64,000 nucleotides of DNA from Diadema setosum (GCF_964275005.1 NC_092699.1:19086901-19150900); one strand, 5' to 3'. Positions 37,108-49,001 are shown, counted from the stretch's first letter. Numbers and translations: made by a program. The notes: generated by a model from the letters alone, not told the origin.

Positions 37108-37695
37108 ACCCCGTTTACAGTACGAGGCTCGGCCGTGGCCGAGCCGCGGCTGAGCCCTCCTTCATTTCAGTGTAAACGCGCAAAAGGCCAAATGCGTGCC
37201 CAAAATTGGCCGCGCATTTGGCCACGCTCTGGAGGTGGTCTCTGCAGCGGCTCGGCTGCGGCCGAGCCCGGCCTCTTCCTGGTGTAAACGCAAACTGGGC
37301 CAAATGTGCAGCCAATTTTAGTCTGGCTTCCAGACCCTCTGCCCGTACTATTTTGCTTTTCACGATATTAACCCCCTCAATGTCGAAAACTAGTATATTT
37401 TAAGGTGGTTTTGTCCTGCAAAGGATTTTTCCTTCGGCAAAGGCCTTTGCCCGAACGGCGACTTCGTCGCCACGGAATCCAGTTGGCAAAAGGTTTGAAA
37501 ACCAGGCTATACCAAATTGCGTTTGTTTACAAGCAGAGCACCACTACGACAAAATATTGAAAGGTTTGAATTAAAAGGGCGGCCGAGCCCGGCAGTGTAA
37601 ACGGACAAAATTGCAGGGCTCGGCCCCGCAATTGAGGCTAGGCTCGGCCGCAGCTTGGCCGCGGCTCCAGCCCAGCCCCGCACTGTAAACGGGGT
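37108..37695. mobile_element. GC-rich MITE with ACCCCGTTTACAGT ends (family I)
   Basis: The terminal inverted repeats ACCCCGTTTACAGT (37108) and ACTGTAAACGGGGT (to 37695) are perfect over 14 bp. Direct repeats CCCAG lie immediately outside (37103-37107 and 37696-37700) and suggest a 5 bp target duplication. The interior is rich in GGCTCGGCCG and GTGTAAACG words in both orientations. It also has a central palindrome-rich block (GGCAAAGGCCTTTGCC at about 37436-37451; GGCGACTTCGTCGCC at about 37457-37471). It is non-coding: the 65-82 codon frames are shadows of the inverted repeats. The superfamily cannot be settled from ends and target length alone. Confidence 0.8.
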
Positions 37696-37700
37696 CCCAG

Positions 37701-39499
37701 TCTAATCATACTTACTAGTGAATAAGGTCTGTGAGATAGTAGTGGGATTAAACTTTACTCAAGACAAATTTGTAATACTACATACTAACTACAACTCATG
37801 AAATTTGATTAGTGCAGCCCAGCTCTAAGGGCTACAGTACACTGGTTGTAAAGCAAAATAATCTACTCAGCAAGTTATTAGAGTTATAAGAATAACTCAA
37901 AAATGCAAGGTTTGGCCATAGTTGTTCACCAATGATGATGATGATTAGAAATTTTAGTAAATCATCTAAAAAAGCTGGTAATATACAAATATGAGAAAAC
38001 ATACATATATGGTAAATGTATACTTGTTTTCATATGATATGCCCGAACTTTGAATTGCATTGCTACATTGATGTTACAACCCTTACTGATACACAACACA
38101 TGTTTGTTTGTTTTTGTAAACTGTTGGTTAGTCCCAACAGAGCATAAAAAAATATCGAAAAAAGGACAAAATTATAACTTCAGCATAGAAGGATCATGTT
38201 AGTTGTTGGAATAATATCGTACAATCAGAACATAGGAAAAGAAAGGGGCTTGATACCTTTACCGATAAAGTGATAAACAGACAAGCCCAAACATTCCTAT
38301 ATATTGGAAGTAGATTTGAAATGACATTTAGTAATGATTGAAATTATTTTTTCTAAAACATGGATGAGGTGTTTGAAAGAATAACCAGAAGTTCAGAATG
38401 GGAAGCCTTCATTTATACTTAAATGGATTGTGTGAATCAATGTTAGTAATACTGGGATCAGTATAAAGCAAGTGAAATATTTCTGTAATCTTGCAACTTT
38501 ATAAAGTGTCAGTGTTGGTACACATTCAGTCAGTCAGAACCCAGTTGGTTCTATGAGGAATTAGAATCTATTTGCAGACGTTCTCCACAGATTTCTGGAA
38601 TTCTATATTCATCCTGGAGGAAGACAGGCCTACATGCATTCAGCAAATTGTCATTAGCAGGTAATCAGTGAGATTACGCTGATGCAGCAGAGGGAAAGGC
38701 TGCTCTTCCCTACGGGAATGAAAAGTGACAGTCACTGAAAAATCATCCAGATCCTTGGCATGCCTTCTGTCCCCCTCGTCGTCAGTCGGGTGGGGGTTAT
38801 CTCTGCTCGCGAGCACCCAGTGAGCTAATGAATATCACCCGCGGTAGACTCCGGGACGAGAGATTCTGCCTTGTATCCTCCGCTGGGACGTTCCAACCCC
38901 CGCCCCAAACTTTATGGGACTCCTCGCGCGTCTTCGAGATCGGATTTGGAAACACCGTGGATCAGATATTGAGGCTTGCCCATGGACACGGAGAGGAGAA
39001 AAAAAGATGTGAGGAATTAGATTTCCACACTGAAATTGGGATGTGTCATGGTCTCTCTTAAAGATGTTGGATTAGCAGGTATAGAGATAATTTCCTCATC
39101 AAATGGCCACTGGAGGATTTGCAATCAGTGTATCGGGCGACTGTTTTCAAAACAGATGTCTTCTGATATTGCTAAGGAAATCTCTGCTGTCGAATCAGCA
39201 AATTGTGAGTAAATCAACAAGCAAATATGTTCTTTCTTAGGTAGCAAAAGACCTACCACCCCTGTCGTATATGTGTAAATGTTCATCTAGACATGCCAGC
39301 ATATTTGAGAAATATGAAATGAATGATGGAGATTTTTTAATAAATAAATAAAAAGGAATTGCTGCAAATCTGACATGCTAAAATGAAAATGCAATACTGG
39401 ATCAGGTAACATTTATGAACTCAATCCCTAATATGCTACTGACACAAATTACCTACTAGTTGTCTTCCTACAGTCTATAGTTCCATTTGCATTGATGTG
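37701..39499. other. Unique DNA containing a GC-rich island at 38.65-39.07 kb
   Basis: The first 950 bp are AT-rich without features. From about 38650 to 39070 the sequence becomes clearly GC- and CpG-richer, contains the 12 bp palindrome TGCTCGCGAGCA (38804-38815), and has a 77-codon plus-strand frame (38828-39061) with no splice or family support. A promoter, enhancer or unrecognised first exon are all possible. Confidence 0.35.
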
Positions 39500-39903
39500 A
39501 ATTACTGCAGCATGATTCATATCTTAAGATTTTTGCAGGTGTGGACATAAAAATCTCACTGAATAGCGTGGTCAGCAGTGTGTTCCATATCGCAAGGAAT
39601 CTTGCAATTATTCTGAAATTATGGCAGTTATTTGGGAAATAGTGCAATGATTTGCGTCACCACATTTTTCTGAATGGTAGGACAACTAATCTTGGTATTT
39701 TCTATCCCATCATTAAAAACTTGCGCAAAAACACAGGTCAAGGGACATCATTCCGGTAAATTTTAGGCATGCGCAGTTTGGTTGACAAAATATGACAATT
39801 GGCAGTTCACAAGATATTTCTGTCCACCACAACAGGCATCAAAAAATTCCAGTGTTTGAATCACGATCGAAAACACACTGTTATGTCTGTGTGCAATGGC
39901 CTT
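39500..39903. mobile_element. Decayed MITE related to 4110-4546 (family H, copy 2)
   Basis: Shared blocks with the 4.1 kb element occur in the same order: AGTGTGGACA-like then AAAAATCTCACT; GGCATGCGCAGTTTGG; then CAATGGCCT at the right end in place of AACGGGCCT. CpG dinucleotides in the intact copy are mostly TG or CA here, which indicates an older insertion. The left boundary is approximate. Confidence 0.55.
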
Positions 39904-40972
39904 AACTTGCTACAACCACAACTGCCTGGCTATGGATGGCTGGTTCATTCCATTAAAATGAGACATTTATGAAAAAAAAAAATCGTTGAAATTGCAAATT
40001 AAATTTGCATCTGTGATCAGCTGGTGAGAACATCTCCTCGTCATGCGTGATTACCCCCAATCAGATCCCAATTGACAGATGTAATATTTGATCACCTACA
40101 GATAGTGATGTCTGATAGAGTAGAGTAGGCATCTAAATTTGATCCATACGGTTTTGTGCTGGAATGATCATATGGAACTAACAAGCGCCACCTCACACCA
40201 GAGATTTATAGCAACTTGAGTAGTTGAATTTTGCAGGCTCATCAAGAGAAATATCGTCTGCTCAGAGGCACTAGAGCACTAATTGCATTACTTTTTCAAG
40301 CAGTAAGGCTAACTGGCTTCACTGCTTCTACGTGAACATCAACGCTTACAATCACTCACCAACTTTTTAGAGAGCCGTATCAGCAACCAGCTGTTGTGAT
40401 TATAATTTCTTAACCAAGGTAGAGCCTCTTTCTCTTGAAAGCATGTGCTGTCAGTCTGTGATGTTTGTGTTTGTTCTATACTCTGTAGGTACATAATTGT
40501 AATATAAAATTGTTTTGCAATGTTTATGTGTGTATTTACCGGGTTTACTTTGCGTGTTGAAGTGAATATTCATAACAACAATGTTCATGTGACGTATGGA
40601 GTATTCATGTCTTCTGAAGAAATTCCTTATGTTTGTTTATGATGAATTTTTGACATATTCTTCTGTTAAGAATTTCAGCTGCAAACTAAGTGTTGATTAT
40701 GTCATGAACACTGAGTGGAATCTTATCATTTCTCATACCCTGTAAGCCTTCCAGTGGTTACAAGGTCTGTGATTCTTTTTTTTCCGCTCACACACAGAGC
40801 ATTGATGCCAGAAGCCCACTTTCAATTTCTAGTCAAGCAGTTCATTTTTCTCACAAAACTCGCAATAAGTATTGTTACCATGGCAACAGATGAGCTGCAA
40901 CTTTTGGTTGTTGCCAATTGGCCCTGAGAAGTTTTGCAGTTTCTCTGCTAAACTCCACTCATAGTTACTCCG
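39904..40972. other. Unique DNA
   Basis: No repeat or gene was recognised apart from the X-box listed separately. Confidence 0.4.
40874..40887 (+). promoter_or_regulatory. RFX X-box-like site
   Basis: GTTACCATGGCAAC fits the RFX consensus (GTNRCC, short spacer, RGYAAC) on both half-sites. Such sites control ciliary and other RFX targets in animals. No start of a gene is visible next to it, so a role is inferred only from the motif. Confidence 0.4.
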
Positions 40973-41066
40973 CTCGACCTGCTGAGGATGAGTTGATTTT
41001 GCTTCAACAAACATTTCCCATAAACACCCGCCCGAGTATACTTGGGACAAGTCCTCAACGGGTTAA
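40973..41066 (-). mobile_element. Family C MITE, copy 4
   Basis: Reverse orientation. The right edge GTCCTCAACGGGTTAA is intact, while the left edge (CGACCTGCTGAGGATGAG) has lost its TTAA. The inner palindrome has one change (CCCGAGTATACTTGGG). The plus-strand open frame across it is translated repeat. Confidence 0.75.
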
Positions 41067-41349
41067 TGTCATATTTTGTTACATAGCAGGGTGCAGATCA
41101 AATGTTTGCTGTTAATATACTCTGGTACAAGTGTAATCTATTCCAGTTTATTTGACTGACGTGTCTCCTATATGCATGTACACAGAAATGTATGCATGTG
41201 AATACCATATCTACATTTTGTCTGTAAATATGACAGTAGTCTTTCAAGCCAAATGATGTGTATTCAGTAGCCCTCTGGATGACTTTCAATGAAGCACCAG
41301 CCCCCTTATAAACACGAAGGGAAATATTAAATTGGTTGCACACACAGAG

Positions 41350-41425
41350 GGTCAGGGATGGGATGGGAAAGGGGGAAGGGGGAAGGAGGGAAGGGGGGGG
41401 GAAGGAGGGAAGGGGAAAGAGGGGG
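41350..41425 (+). repeat. Purine (G/A) tract
   Basis: About 75 bases are almost entirely G and A, built from GGGAAGG and GAGGGAAG words. The Gly/Glu/Lys open frames here are compositional. Confidence 0.85.
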
Positions 41426-41737
41426 TACAGGTTTGTGGGGAGGCTTCTACAGGGGGCAGAGGAAGTCACTGCTGTCAAATGAGTACACCCAGATTAAGTT
41501 ACCAATCATCCAGTTTCCTCTTTATGTAACAAGAAACTGTCTCGAAAGGAAAATTCTGTACTGCACGAATGAATGATTGTTCAATTAAATCATGCTGTGC
41601 TAGACTTTAATTTTTTTTGTCATGGATTTCATGGTGGGTTTTTTTTTTTTTGTTAAGGGAAAAAAGTTTTTTTTTTTTTGGTTTTTGTTTCTATAAGGTG
41701 CTCCAATCCTCCAATTTTTCTCACAAAGACAGTATGA

Positions 41738-41775
41738 TTTTTTTTTTTTTTTTTTTTTGGGGGGGGGGGGGAGGG
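41738..41775 (+). repeat. T21-G13 junction tract
   Basis: A run of ~21 T passes straight into ~13 G. Similar T-run/G-run or C-run/A-run junctions recur at about 6850, 20590 and 21030. Confidence 0.85.
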
Positions 41776-42109
41776 ATGAATTTACAGAGTTTCTGTTCAG
41801 TATGCTAAGAAGTCATCAGCAGTGAGACATTAGATTTACATTACAGCTTTAACCTATTCATTTACAATGAATATGGATTTTTGTGTGATGGCACTTAAGA
41901 TATTGTCAGGGAGAGCTATGCTAATGCAATATTTATTATCATTGATGCTTGTTTGTCTGTGTAGGTAAAAGTAAGATGTGATATTTTTGGATGTAGAAGT
42001 AGACATAAAGTGAAGAGACGATGATTATAGGGCTTTTATCATACTCCCCATCATAATATTTCAGTCTCACTTTCAATTAGTGAAGTGGTCAAAATTGTTC
42101 TTGAAATCC

Positions 42110-42488
42110 TTAAAGGTGCAGTTTACCTTTGGGAGCAGTGATTAAAAAAAATTTTAAGTTATCACATTTGATGCATATGTTTAGGTCCATTGTATTACAA
42201 AACATCCTATCATATAAGAATTTTGCAACAAAAAAAAGAAATATAGGGAGATATCACTGTGTTTCTCATTAAACCATAACTGTAGACGGTTTAGAGTAGA
42301 AACAATTTTATTACAACTATTGTTCACATTTTGGTTATTTAACAATACTTAACATTGCTTATTCTGATTAAAATTTTTACAATGGTTGTTTCTATGCCTA
42401 CCTCACATCTTTTACTTTTATCTTGAACTATTTTGAAGCACTAAAGCTGGGTTTTTGTTTCATCTGTAAATTGTAAAGAATGCCTTTC
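42110..42488 (+). mobile_element. Family D MITE, copy 3
   Basis: It begins TTAAAGGTGCAGTTTACCTT and runs through TTTGGGAGCAGTGATT, GATGCATATGTTTAGGTC, AGGGAGATATCACTGTGTTT and TTTTTGTTTCATCTGTAAAT to GCCTTTCAA. It is non-coding. Confidence 0.8.
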
Positions 42489-44330
42489 AATTTTTGATTG
42501 GCATGGAGCATTAAATGTCCTCTTCAAATTAATTTTACAGCTTATTTAGATATAATCACCTACTAGTTTAGGGTATCTAAAGTCTTGTACCATGATGCTT
42601 TAACTGCAGCCCTAGCATAAGAACTGCAAAAGTGTATGAGTATAAAGGCAGTGATAGATTGTGTGTATTAAAGTCTTGAAAATGTAAACATCTGATTTTG
42701 TCACTGTGTTTGGGGTTTTGTGGCTGCTTGACAAAGTTTGACAATTGACAAGAGTTTTGCTTACAAAACTTTTGCGATATTTTCCATGTTACTGCAGTAG
42801 CCATTTAACAATGTTACTTTAACAGAGATGAATACACCAAATAAAAAAAAGAAGATAATGATTTGTGGTAAATGTATGTGCCACAACTCATATCTACATG
42901 CAAGATTTGACAGATTGTCATTTATGTGTCTGATATCTTTTTCAGAGTGCAGTGAGAATCTGTATATGAATCATAAGACAGTCAAATTATGCACCTTAAT
43001 GGGTACATTCTTACACAGAACAAATATCAATCACTATTTGGTGGATGATAAACATCAATTTTTGGATCTGACTACCTAAAAGGCAAGTTGTCAAAATCTT
43101 GCAGAGTGTAAGACTGAGGACATGTAATTCATTACTTTATAGTTGGTTTAGTTGCAAAAATGAAAACTGGGTGGTGTCCATATGAAGTAAGGGGACAAGT
43201 AGCAGCCTCTTTGACATATAAACAATTCTCCTTCGTATCATGTCCAGACATGACTGAGCAATATGAAGTGACTTCTGACTGACGTATTTAAACAGGTTAA
43301 GAAATTGGTCCAAAAATAGAAGCGATATCGCCATAGGTCTAAAGTGGGTAGTCTTTCAGTCTTATTTTTTTTTTTCCAGTGGTGTGATAGTTCCTTTCTT
43401 GTAAATACCAAACCTAACTTGATATTCCAAATTTGATCTGCAACTGCATGGGTATTACCTATAGGTGTTTATCTTCAGAAAAGTATAGGATTGAAATTTC
43501 ACAAATATACAGGCCAAGTTTTGCAGTTTACATACTTTGATATGAATTTGGTACAGTGGAATCGATATCTGCAAAAATCCGTCGTATTTCTGCCGTCTGA
43601 TAAGATTTGATCCAAGGAAACAAAGAGGGAGTCACATTGAAGTTTTAATTTTAAAAGGCAAGTCTGCAAAATAGATTCTGAAAGAGTGGTACAGCACTGC
43701 TCCTAATGTTATTTTTATACAGGTGATCCTTCAGGAAATTGTTCATGTGACACGATTGCATTTTTACCCTCAAATGTTCCTCCCTGTAGAAGAAGAAATT
43801 CATGACCGCATCTCTCTTGACTTCCCAACTTCCCCCTTTGTCTGTAACATCTCACTAACAATTTCCCACCGTCCCATTTTTCCTGACCAGCTTCTTGCCA
43901 CCAGTAAAAGTAATCAATACATTAAGCCTTCCATTTCACTCTCCTCTTTTCTCTTCTTTCTCTCTTCTCCCAATATAGCGCTAAGTGATTTTCCATGCAT
44001 TATCATACACCTCTTTTTTTTTGCAAGTGCCTGCTGGAGACGCGATCCTCGCAGCGGGCAAACATTGCGCTGCATCCCGTCTCCTGGATGACATTTCTCT
44101 CTTCATACTCACACCTGTGCCACGGATGCCTCAGAGAAAGGGAGAGGTGGAGGGGGGGGGGGGGGGGAGAGAGGGAGAGGGCGATCATAAGAAGAGAAAG
44201 AACACAGACCTTCAGGGAGAGAGGGAGGAGGAGGAATATATAGATACACCAGAAGTATTTTAAAGCAGGAATCAAAGCAGGAGAAAAAATGAAATAAGGT
44301 TGAGACAAGCGTGAGGAAATATGAAAAGGA
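42489..44330. other. Unique DNA; GC-rich hairpin near the right end
   Basis: A 122-codon plus frame (43723-44091) follows an acceptor-like TTTTTATACAG but has no donor and turns into low-complexity Ser/Phe sequence, so it is not called. A purine tract lies at about 44135-44240. The hairpin at 44036-44084 is listed separately. Confidence 0.4.
44036..44084 (+). other. Strong nested hairpin in a GC-rich patch
   Basis: GGAGACG (44036-44042) pairs with CGTCTCC (44078-44084). GAT (44044-44046) pairs with ATC (44074-44076) across a C/C mismatch. After a CCTC bulge, GCAGCG (44051-44056) pairs with CGCTGC (44068-44073) around an 11 nt loop. Sixteen pairs in 49 nt within AT-rich DNA is unusual. It is not a known RNA family that I can recognise, and it has neither Pol III boxes nor a clear transcript around it. 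Confidence 0.45.
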
Positions 44331-44897
44331 TTAAAGGACAAATTCACCGTAATATAAATGTGGATTGAATGAATGTGGTAATATCACTAGATTACATCAG
44401 TGAAAGTTTGAGTAATATCTGTTCAAAAGTTAGGACTTTTTAAAGTTTCTGCACATTCAGTGCTGGATGAGAGGACTAGTGCAGTTTATGATGTCACATG
44501 CATATTACAATATAAGGAAAATATAAAGAGAAGTCCACAAAATTTGAATTGCTGAAAAAAGTGCACATTTCCTTGACTTGTTACTGATGTATGTTAAGAG
44601 TAATATTGTTCCTCATCCCTTCTAAAAGAGGCATTAAGTCAAATGCTTTTTTATAATGCAAGAGAAGTTAAACTATACATTGCATTTTCTTTATATTTTT
44701 ATTTTTATATCATTGCATGCGTGTGACATCACAAGCTGTAGTAGTCTTCTCATCCAGCGATAGTGGTATTGAAACTTCAAAAATTAATTTCTTATGAAGG
44801 TATTGTTCAATTTTCCTCAAGCTTTCACTGATGTGCTCTACTAATATTGCTGCATTCTCTCAATTCTTAGATATATCAAGGTGAACTTGTCCTTTAA
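44331..44897. mobile_element. Family A foldback MITE, copy 4
   Basis: TTAA on both sides and ~567 bp long. The left end TTAAAGGACAAATTCACCGT and the right end AAGGTGAACTTGTCCTTTAA form the inverted termini. The arms are more diverged than in copies 2 and 5. Confidence 0.85.
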
Positions 44898-45341
44898 GTA
44901 AAGGAAAGAGTGAGAGACATGAATGGAAGAAGGTAGGAAAAGTGAAAGGAGGCAGAGATGAGAAGGAGGAAGAAGAAGAAGAGAGCTGCAGCTGGTGATA
45001 ATTAAATCAAAACCCAATTTTAAGAAATAGTGTCCTTGCCCTTAATAACGGGTCATATTCCTTGAGTTATTGGGCAGATGTGAAGGTTATACAGTGTTTA
45101 TTAACACCTATAGTTTTCATATGGACCTGTGACTTTATAGGCATTTTTCCCCTTATTTTGATTTAGAGAGAATTGAGCGATAAAAGTCAAAGGTCAGAAC
45201 AAGTTTTCAGCACAAATTTGAAGTTACTCATCCACAGTTATACCCCACATGTGGTATAATACATCAAGCATTATGTTTTTCTGCGTGTTGAAGAATCAGT
45301 GGCTGACAGTCGCAACATTTCTGCTGATCATCAATCTGCAC

Positions 45342-45917
45342 TTAAAGGACAAGTTCACCTTCATAAACATAAGGATTGAGAGAATGCAACAATATTAGTA
45401 GAACACATCAGTGAAAGTTTGAGGAAAATTGGACAATCGATGCAAAAGTTATGAATTTTTAAAATTTTTGTGTTGGAACCGCTGGATGAGGAGACTACTA
45501 CAGCTTGTGAGTCATATGCGTACAACAGTATAAAGAAAATGTAAAGAAAATTCAACATATTTTCACTTTTTTCGCATAATAAAAGAGCACTTGACTTGCC
45601 TCTTTCTAAAGGCAGGGGGAATAATATTACCCATAACATTTGTCGGTAACGAATTGGGGGAATGTGTACTTTTTTCAAAAGATAAAATTTTGTGAAATTC
45701 TCTTTATATTTTCCTTACATTGTTGTACGCATGTGACATCTAAGTTATTCACATACTGCAGTAGTCTTCTCATCCAGCGGTTAGTGCACAAAAACTTCAA
45801 AAATTCATAACTTTTGAACAGATTGTCCGATTTTCCTTAAACTTTCAATAATGTGTTCTACTAATATTGCTACATTCTCTCAATCCTTATGTTTATGAAG
45901 ATGGACTTGTCCTTTAA
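45342..45917. mobile_element. Family A foldback MITE, copy 5
   Basis: TTAA-flanked, 576 bp, starting TTAAAGGACAAGTTCACCTT and ending ATGGACTTGTCCTTTAA. It lies only about 450 bp from copy 4. The 105-codon minus-strand frame over it is a repeat translation. Confidence 0.9.
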
Positions 45918-48788
45918 TGATCACTGGAATGATAGAATGACTACTGTGTCACTCTCACTTTAAAACAAAGAGTTTGTCTTCATTTGTATAGAAATGTATG
46001 TCAGTGTCAAATGCTCTCGGCAATCTGGGACACAATGTGTGTGTCAATACTCCTCACTTTTTCTGATTAAATCCTTCCATTTGCTGTGACAAATAAGAGA
46101 GAAACCCTGTAGTATCCTCTAGTACAGATCTCAGGTGACATCAAAAAAGAAGATAATGTGATGTCGTTCAATTAATCCCTCAGTATTATGTCAAGCAAAG
46201 TGGGTCAACAAGCACTAGAGGAATGCATCTATTTAAGCAGATATCAGAACAAAAGTTATAATTTAGCCTGTATGACATAGAAGATTTCCAAATTTGTGTT
46301 TTTGTGTGTGGGGATGGGGATGGGGAGGGGGCGATTGAGGACAATATGACCACAGTGTGCAAAATTTGAAAAACATAGCAATTTTCCAAGGGTCCCACAG
46401 TGCAACAATTTTTTTTTCTATTATTAAAAAGTGAAATAAGGGAACTAAAAGATTGGACAGAGAGGAATCTCATAGTCATGACCATTTGCATTCCATGTCA
46501 ACATCTGCAACTCTGGCTTCACAATTGATGTTTTATAACCATTACCCATTTTACTATTACTGTCTTCTTGTCTATTTCAGCCATTTCTCAACTATTTTCA
46601 TCCAGAAGGTCGCTAGGATATTATATGAGTGCTTCTTGCCCAGTCTATAAAGCATGCTGATATCTCATTGTTGGTAGTTAAAGCAAAGTGACATGTTGAT
46701 TCATTGCACCCAGGGCCAGAAGCCTTACAAATGAGTTTCTGTGAATTGATATGGATTTGCAAATTATGCTCATGGATTGTTAGAGGCTAGAAAACATGTA
46801 ATGTCATATCAAAGTTGATGCAAGTCTCAAATGTACTCATTAGGTAAAAGCTGGTTAAGAGTCTAAAGTTCTCACCAGGCATTTTGGAGATAATTCTTGA
46901 TTCCAAAACATTACTGCATGTGTGATACCCTCCACTGCATCCATCAATTGCTCATAAACATTGTTCATAGGAAGGACTAAAACATCCAACACAGTCACTG
47001 GTGATTAAGGCAAGTACTGCGCAGCTCTGTCTAAATGTCAAACTTTTTGCACATAATGAAGCTGGTGAATATTCATACCACAACTTGATATTTGTACTAA
47101 ATGCCAAGAACATTTCAGAAAATCACATGCAGAAAGATCATAAAACTCCTTTCCTTGGCGCTAATATATAAACAAAGGCCTCATGAGCAGGGAATCTTGA
47201 GTTATGACCAGAATTGTCATATTCAAATACATTTTCATTGCATATCCATGTTCATTGGTTAATTGGTTGTCTTTTTCTGACAAGTGAAATCACTGTGAGA
47301 GAGATTTTTTTGGGGGACTAACACTCTGTACTCGCTCTTTAAAGTCAAGTGTTGTGATTTGGAATAGGCAGGAAGAGACAGACGTGGAAGTAGGCATGAA
47401 CTCAGTGGAATGAGAGGAATGTGCAACATTATAAAAAGAAGATTTGATGTCCGGTGAGATTATGGGCGCCTGTGAGCATCTGTTCCGCAGAGGTTGGTGA
47501 TGACGCCATCCCATTACCCACACTCAACTTCACGAGGAGGGTCTTTAAAGTCACTCTACGAACTCTGAACTTGCCTATCTTTCCTTTGTGCTTTGTGATT
47601 TTCCAGTCATGAAAGCAAGTTTTCTTAAGTTTTCCCTGTCATTTTGGTATCGTGAGGATGATTTTAAGGAGAATTGTAGACGTTCACTGAGCACAGAGGT
47701 TTTGAGATCTACTGTAAAGGTCTTGTTCCTGTCTCCAATATATGTGCATGTTTCAAGGATGATGTAATCATACAGCTTCCATCAACTTCAGTTGGCCTAC
47801 TTGTTTCTTGTTCAAGCAGTCAAATTCACATACATCTCTTTTGATTTGGATTACTATAATTTTGTCTTTTGAGATAATTTACAAACTAGTTTACAAAGTT
47901 ATGTGCTGTAACCTGGGGTACCGTCATTACACAGTGTATGGCATCGTGTAGTGCCTCCTCGTTTTGTAATGATGCAGTTTATGCATCATTACACACTGCT
48001 ATCATGGCAGCCAGACTTCAGCAAGCAGCTATAACAATCCCGGGGGAGGGGGGGGGGGGTGCTAATTCATCCTAGTTATGATGCATTTGATGTAATTACA
48101 GTAACAATAATATCTTTTTGATTTTATTTCAAAAGATGTTATTTTCAGTTTGGATAGTAATTTAGATTTCAATCCAGATACTTTGCCTGTGATTTGATAC
48201 TTCTTTTTGTATGTTGGATGATTAATGCGTAGAGCAGTAGTACTGGTGCTGCTACTGAATGCTGCCTAATGCTACTAAATGACGTGAATGTGTATGCAAT
48301 GTCTAAACCACCACTTTCATGGCAGGGCATTAGCCTTATACTTTTTACAGAGAGAGAGAAGAAAATAATAATCTGGTAAATTATAGGATTAATTGATGTA
48401 TTAGGTTCCATTTATTGTTGTGTTGAGACTACTGACACAATTCGCACAAAATTACTTTCATACATTCTTGATGACCCATGGTACAGTGTTAAAAAAATGT
48501 ATATAAAACATAAATCATTTGTATATATATATATATAATTCAACAAATGGCAGAATTTTTGTTGATACATGGAGGTGCAAAATACCACATCATTTCTCCC
48601 AGTAGGTTAAAGGCAGCTTCATTTTTATGCTATTGTTTTCCAAAGAACAGAACATTTGCACTTTCTGTTACAAAACCAGGATGTCATGGTTCTGATCTAA
48701 CTTTGTGGGTACAAAAGATAAATCTGAAATAAAATAAACTGATTTCTTTCTTTTTTTTTGGAAAAAAAAAAGAAGAAAAGATTTATCA
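45918..48788. other. Unique DNA, no gene recognised
   Basis: Contents are a G-rich patch at about 46306-46330, a GC-richer patch at about 47450-47540 with an 80-base open stretch after CCGCAG but no donor, a perfect hairpin at 47965-47993 (listed separately), a G14 run at about 48044-48058, and (TA)n at about 48523-48536. Confidence 0.4.
47965..47993. repeat. Perfect short hairpin, 12 bp stem
   Basis: TGTAATGATGCA (47965-47976), loop GTTTA, then TGCATCATTACA (47982-47993). The right arm word ATCATTACACA also recurs in similar form upstream (TCATTACACAGTG at about 47925), so this may be the remnant of a small inverted-repeat element. Confidence 0.6.
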
Positions 48789-49001
48789 TACTGTAAAAGT
48801 GGACATTTTCACGGTGTTGAAATTTTCGCACATTTCGTGCAACCAGACACTAGCGCGAAAATAAAAGCATGCGAATATATTTGCTTGCCGTATGTTCCTG
48901 TACTTGGTGTCTTGGTTCCGCGGAATTAAAAACACGTGAAACCCTTCTTAGCCGGCCACGTGCGAAAAATTAGTAGCGCGAAAATATTCACTTTTACAGT
49001 A
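48789..49001. mobile_element. MITE with TACTGTAAAAGTG ends (family J, copy 1)
   Basis: TACTGTAAAAGTG at the left is mirrored by CACTTTTACAGTA at the right. TA at each edge suggests a TA target duplication, as used by the mariner/Tc1 group. The interior is CpG-rich, with AGCGCGAAAATA words in inverted positions. Length is about 213 bp and it is non-coding. Confidence 0.75.

Larger units (their letters stand above)
41067..42109. other. Unique DNA with purine and T/G tracts
   Basis: It contains the two low-complexity tracts listed next and no recognised gene. Confidence 0.45.

Noticed and set aside
43723-44091. 122-codon plus-strand frame after an acceptor-like TTTTTATACAG
   Set aside because: No donor, Ser/Phe low-complexity in its second half, and no recognisable motif.
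45361-45678. 105-residue minus-strand open frame, and a related frame at 52340-52531
   Set aside because: They translate the family A MITE, which is palindromic and non-coding.
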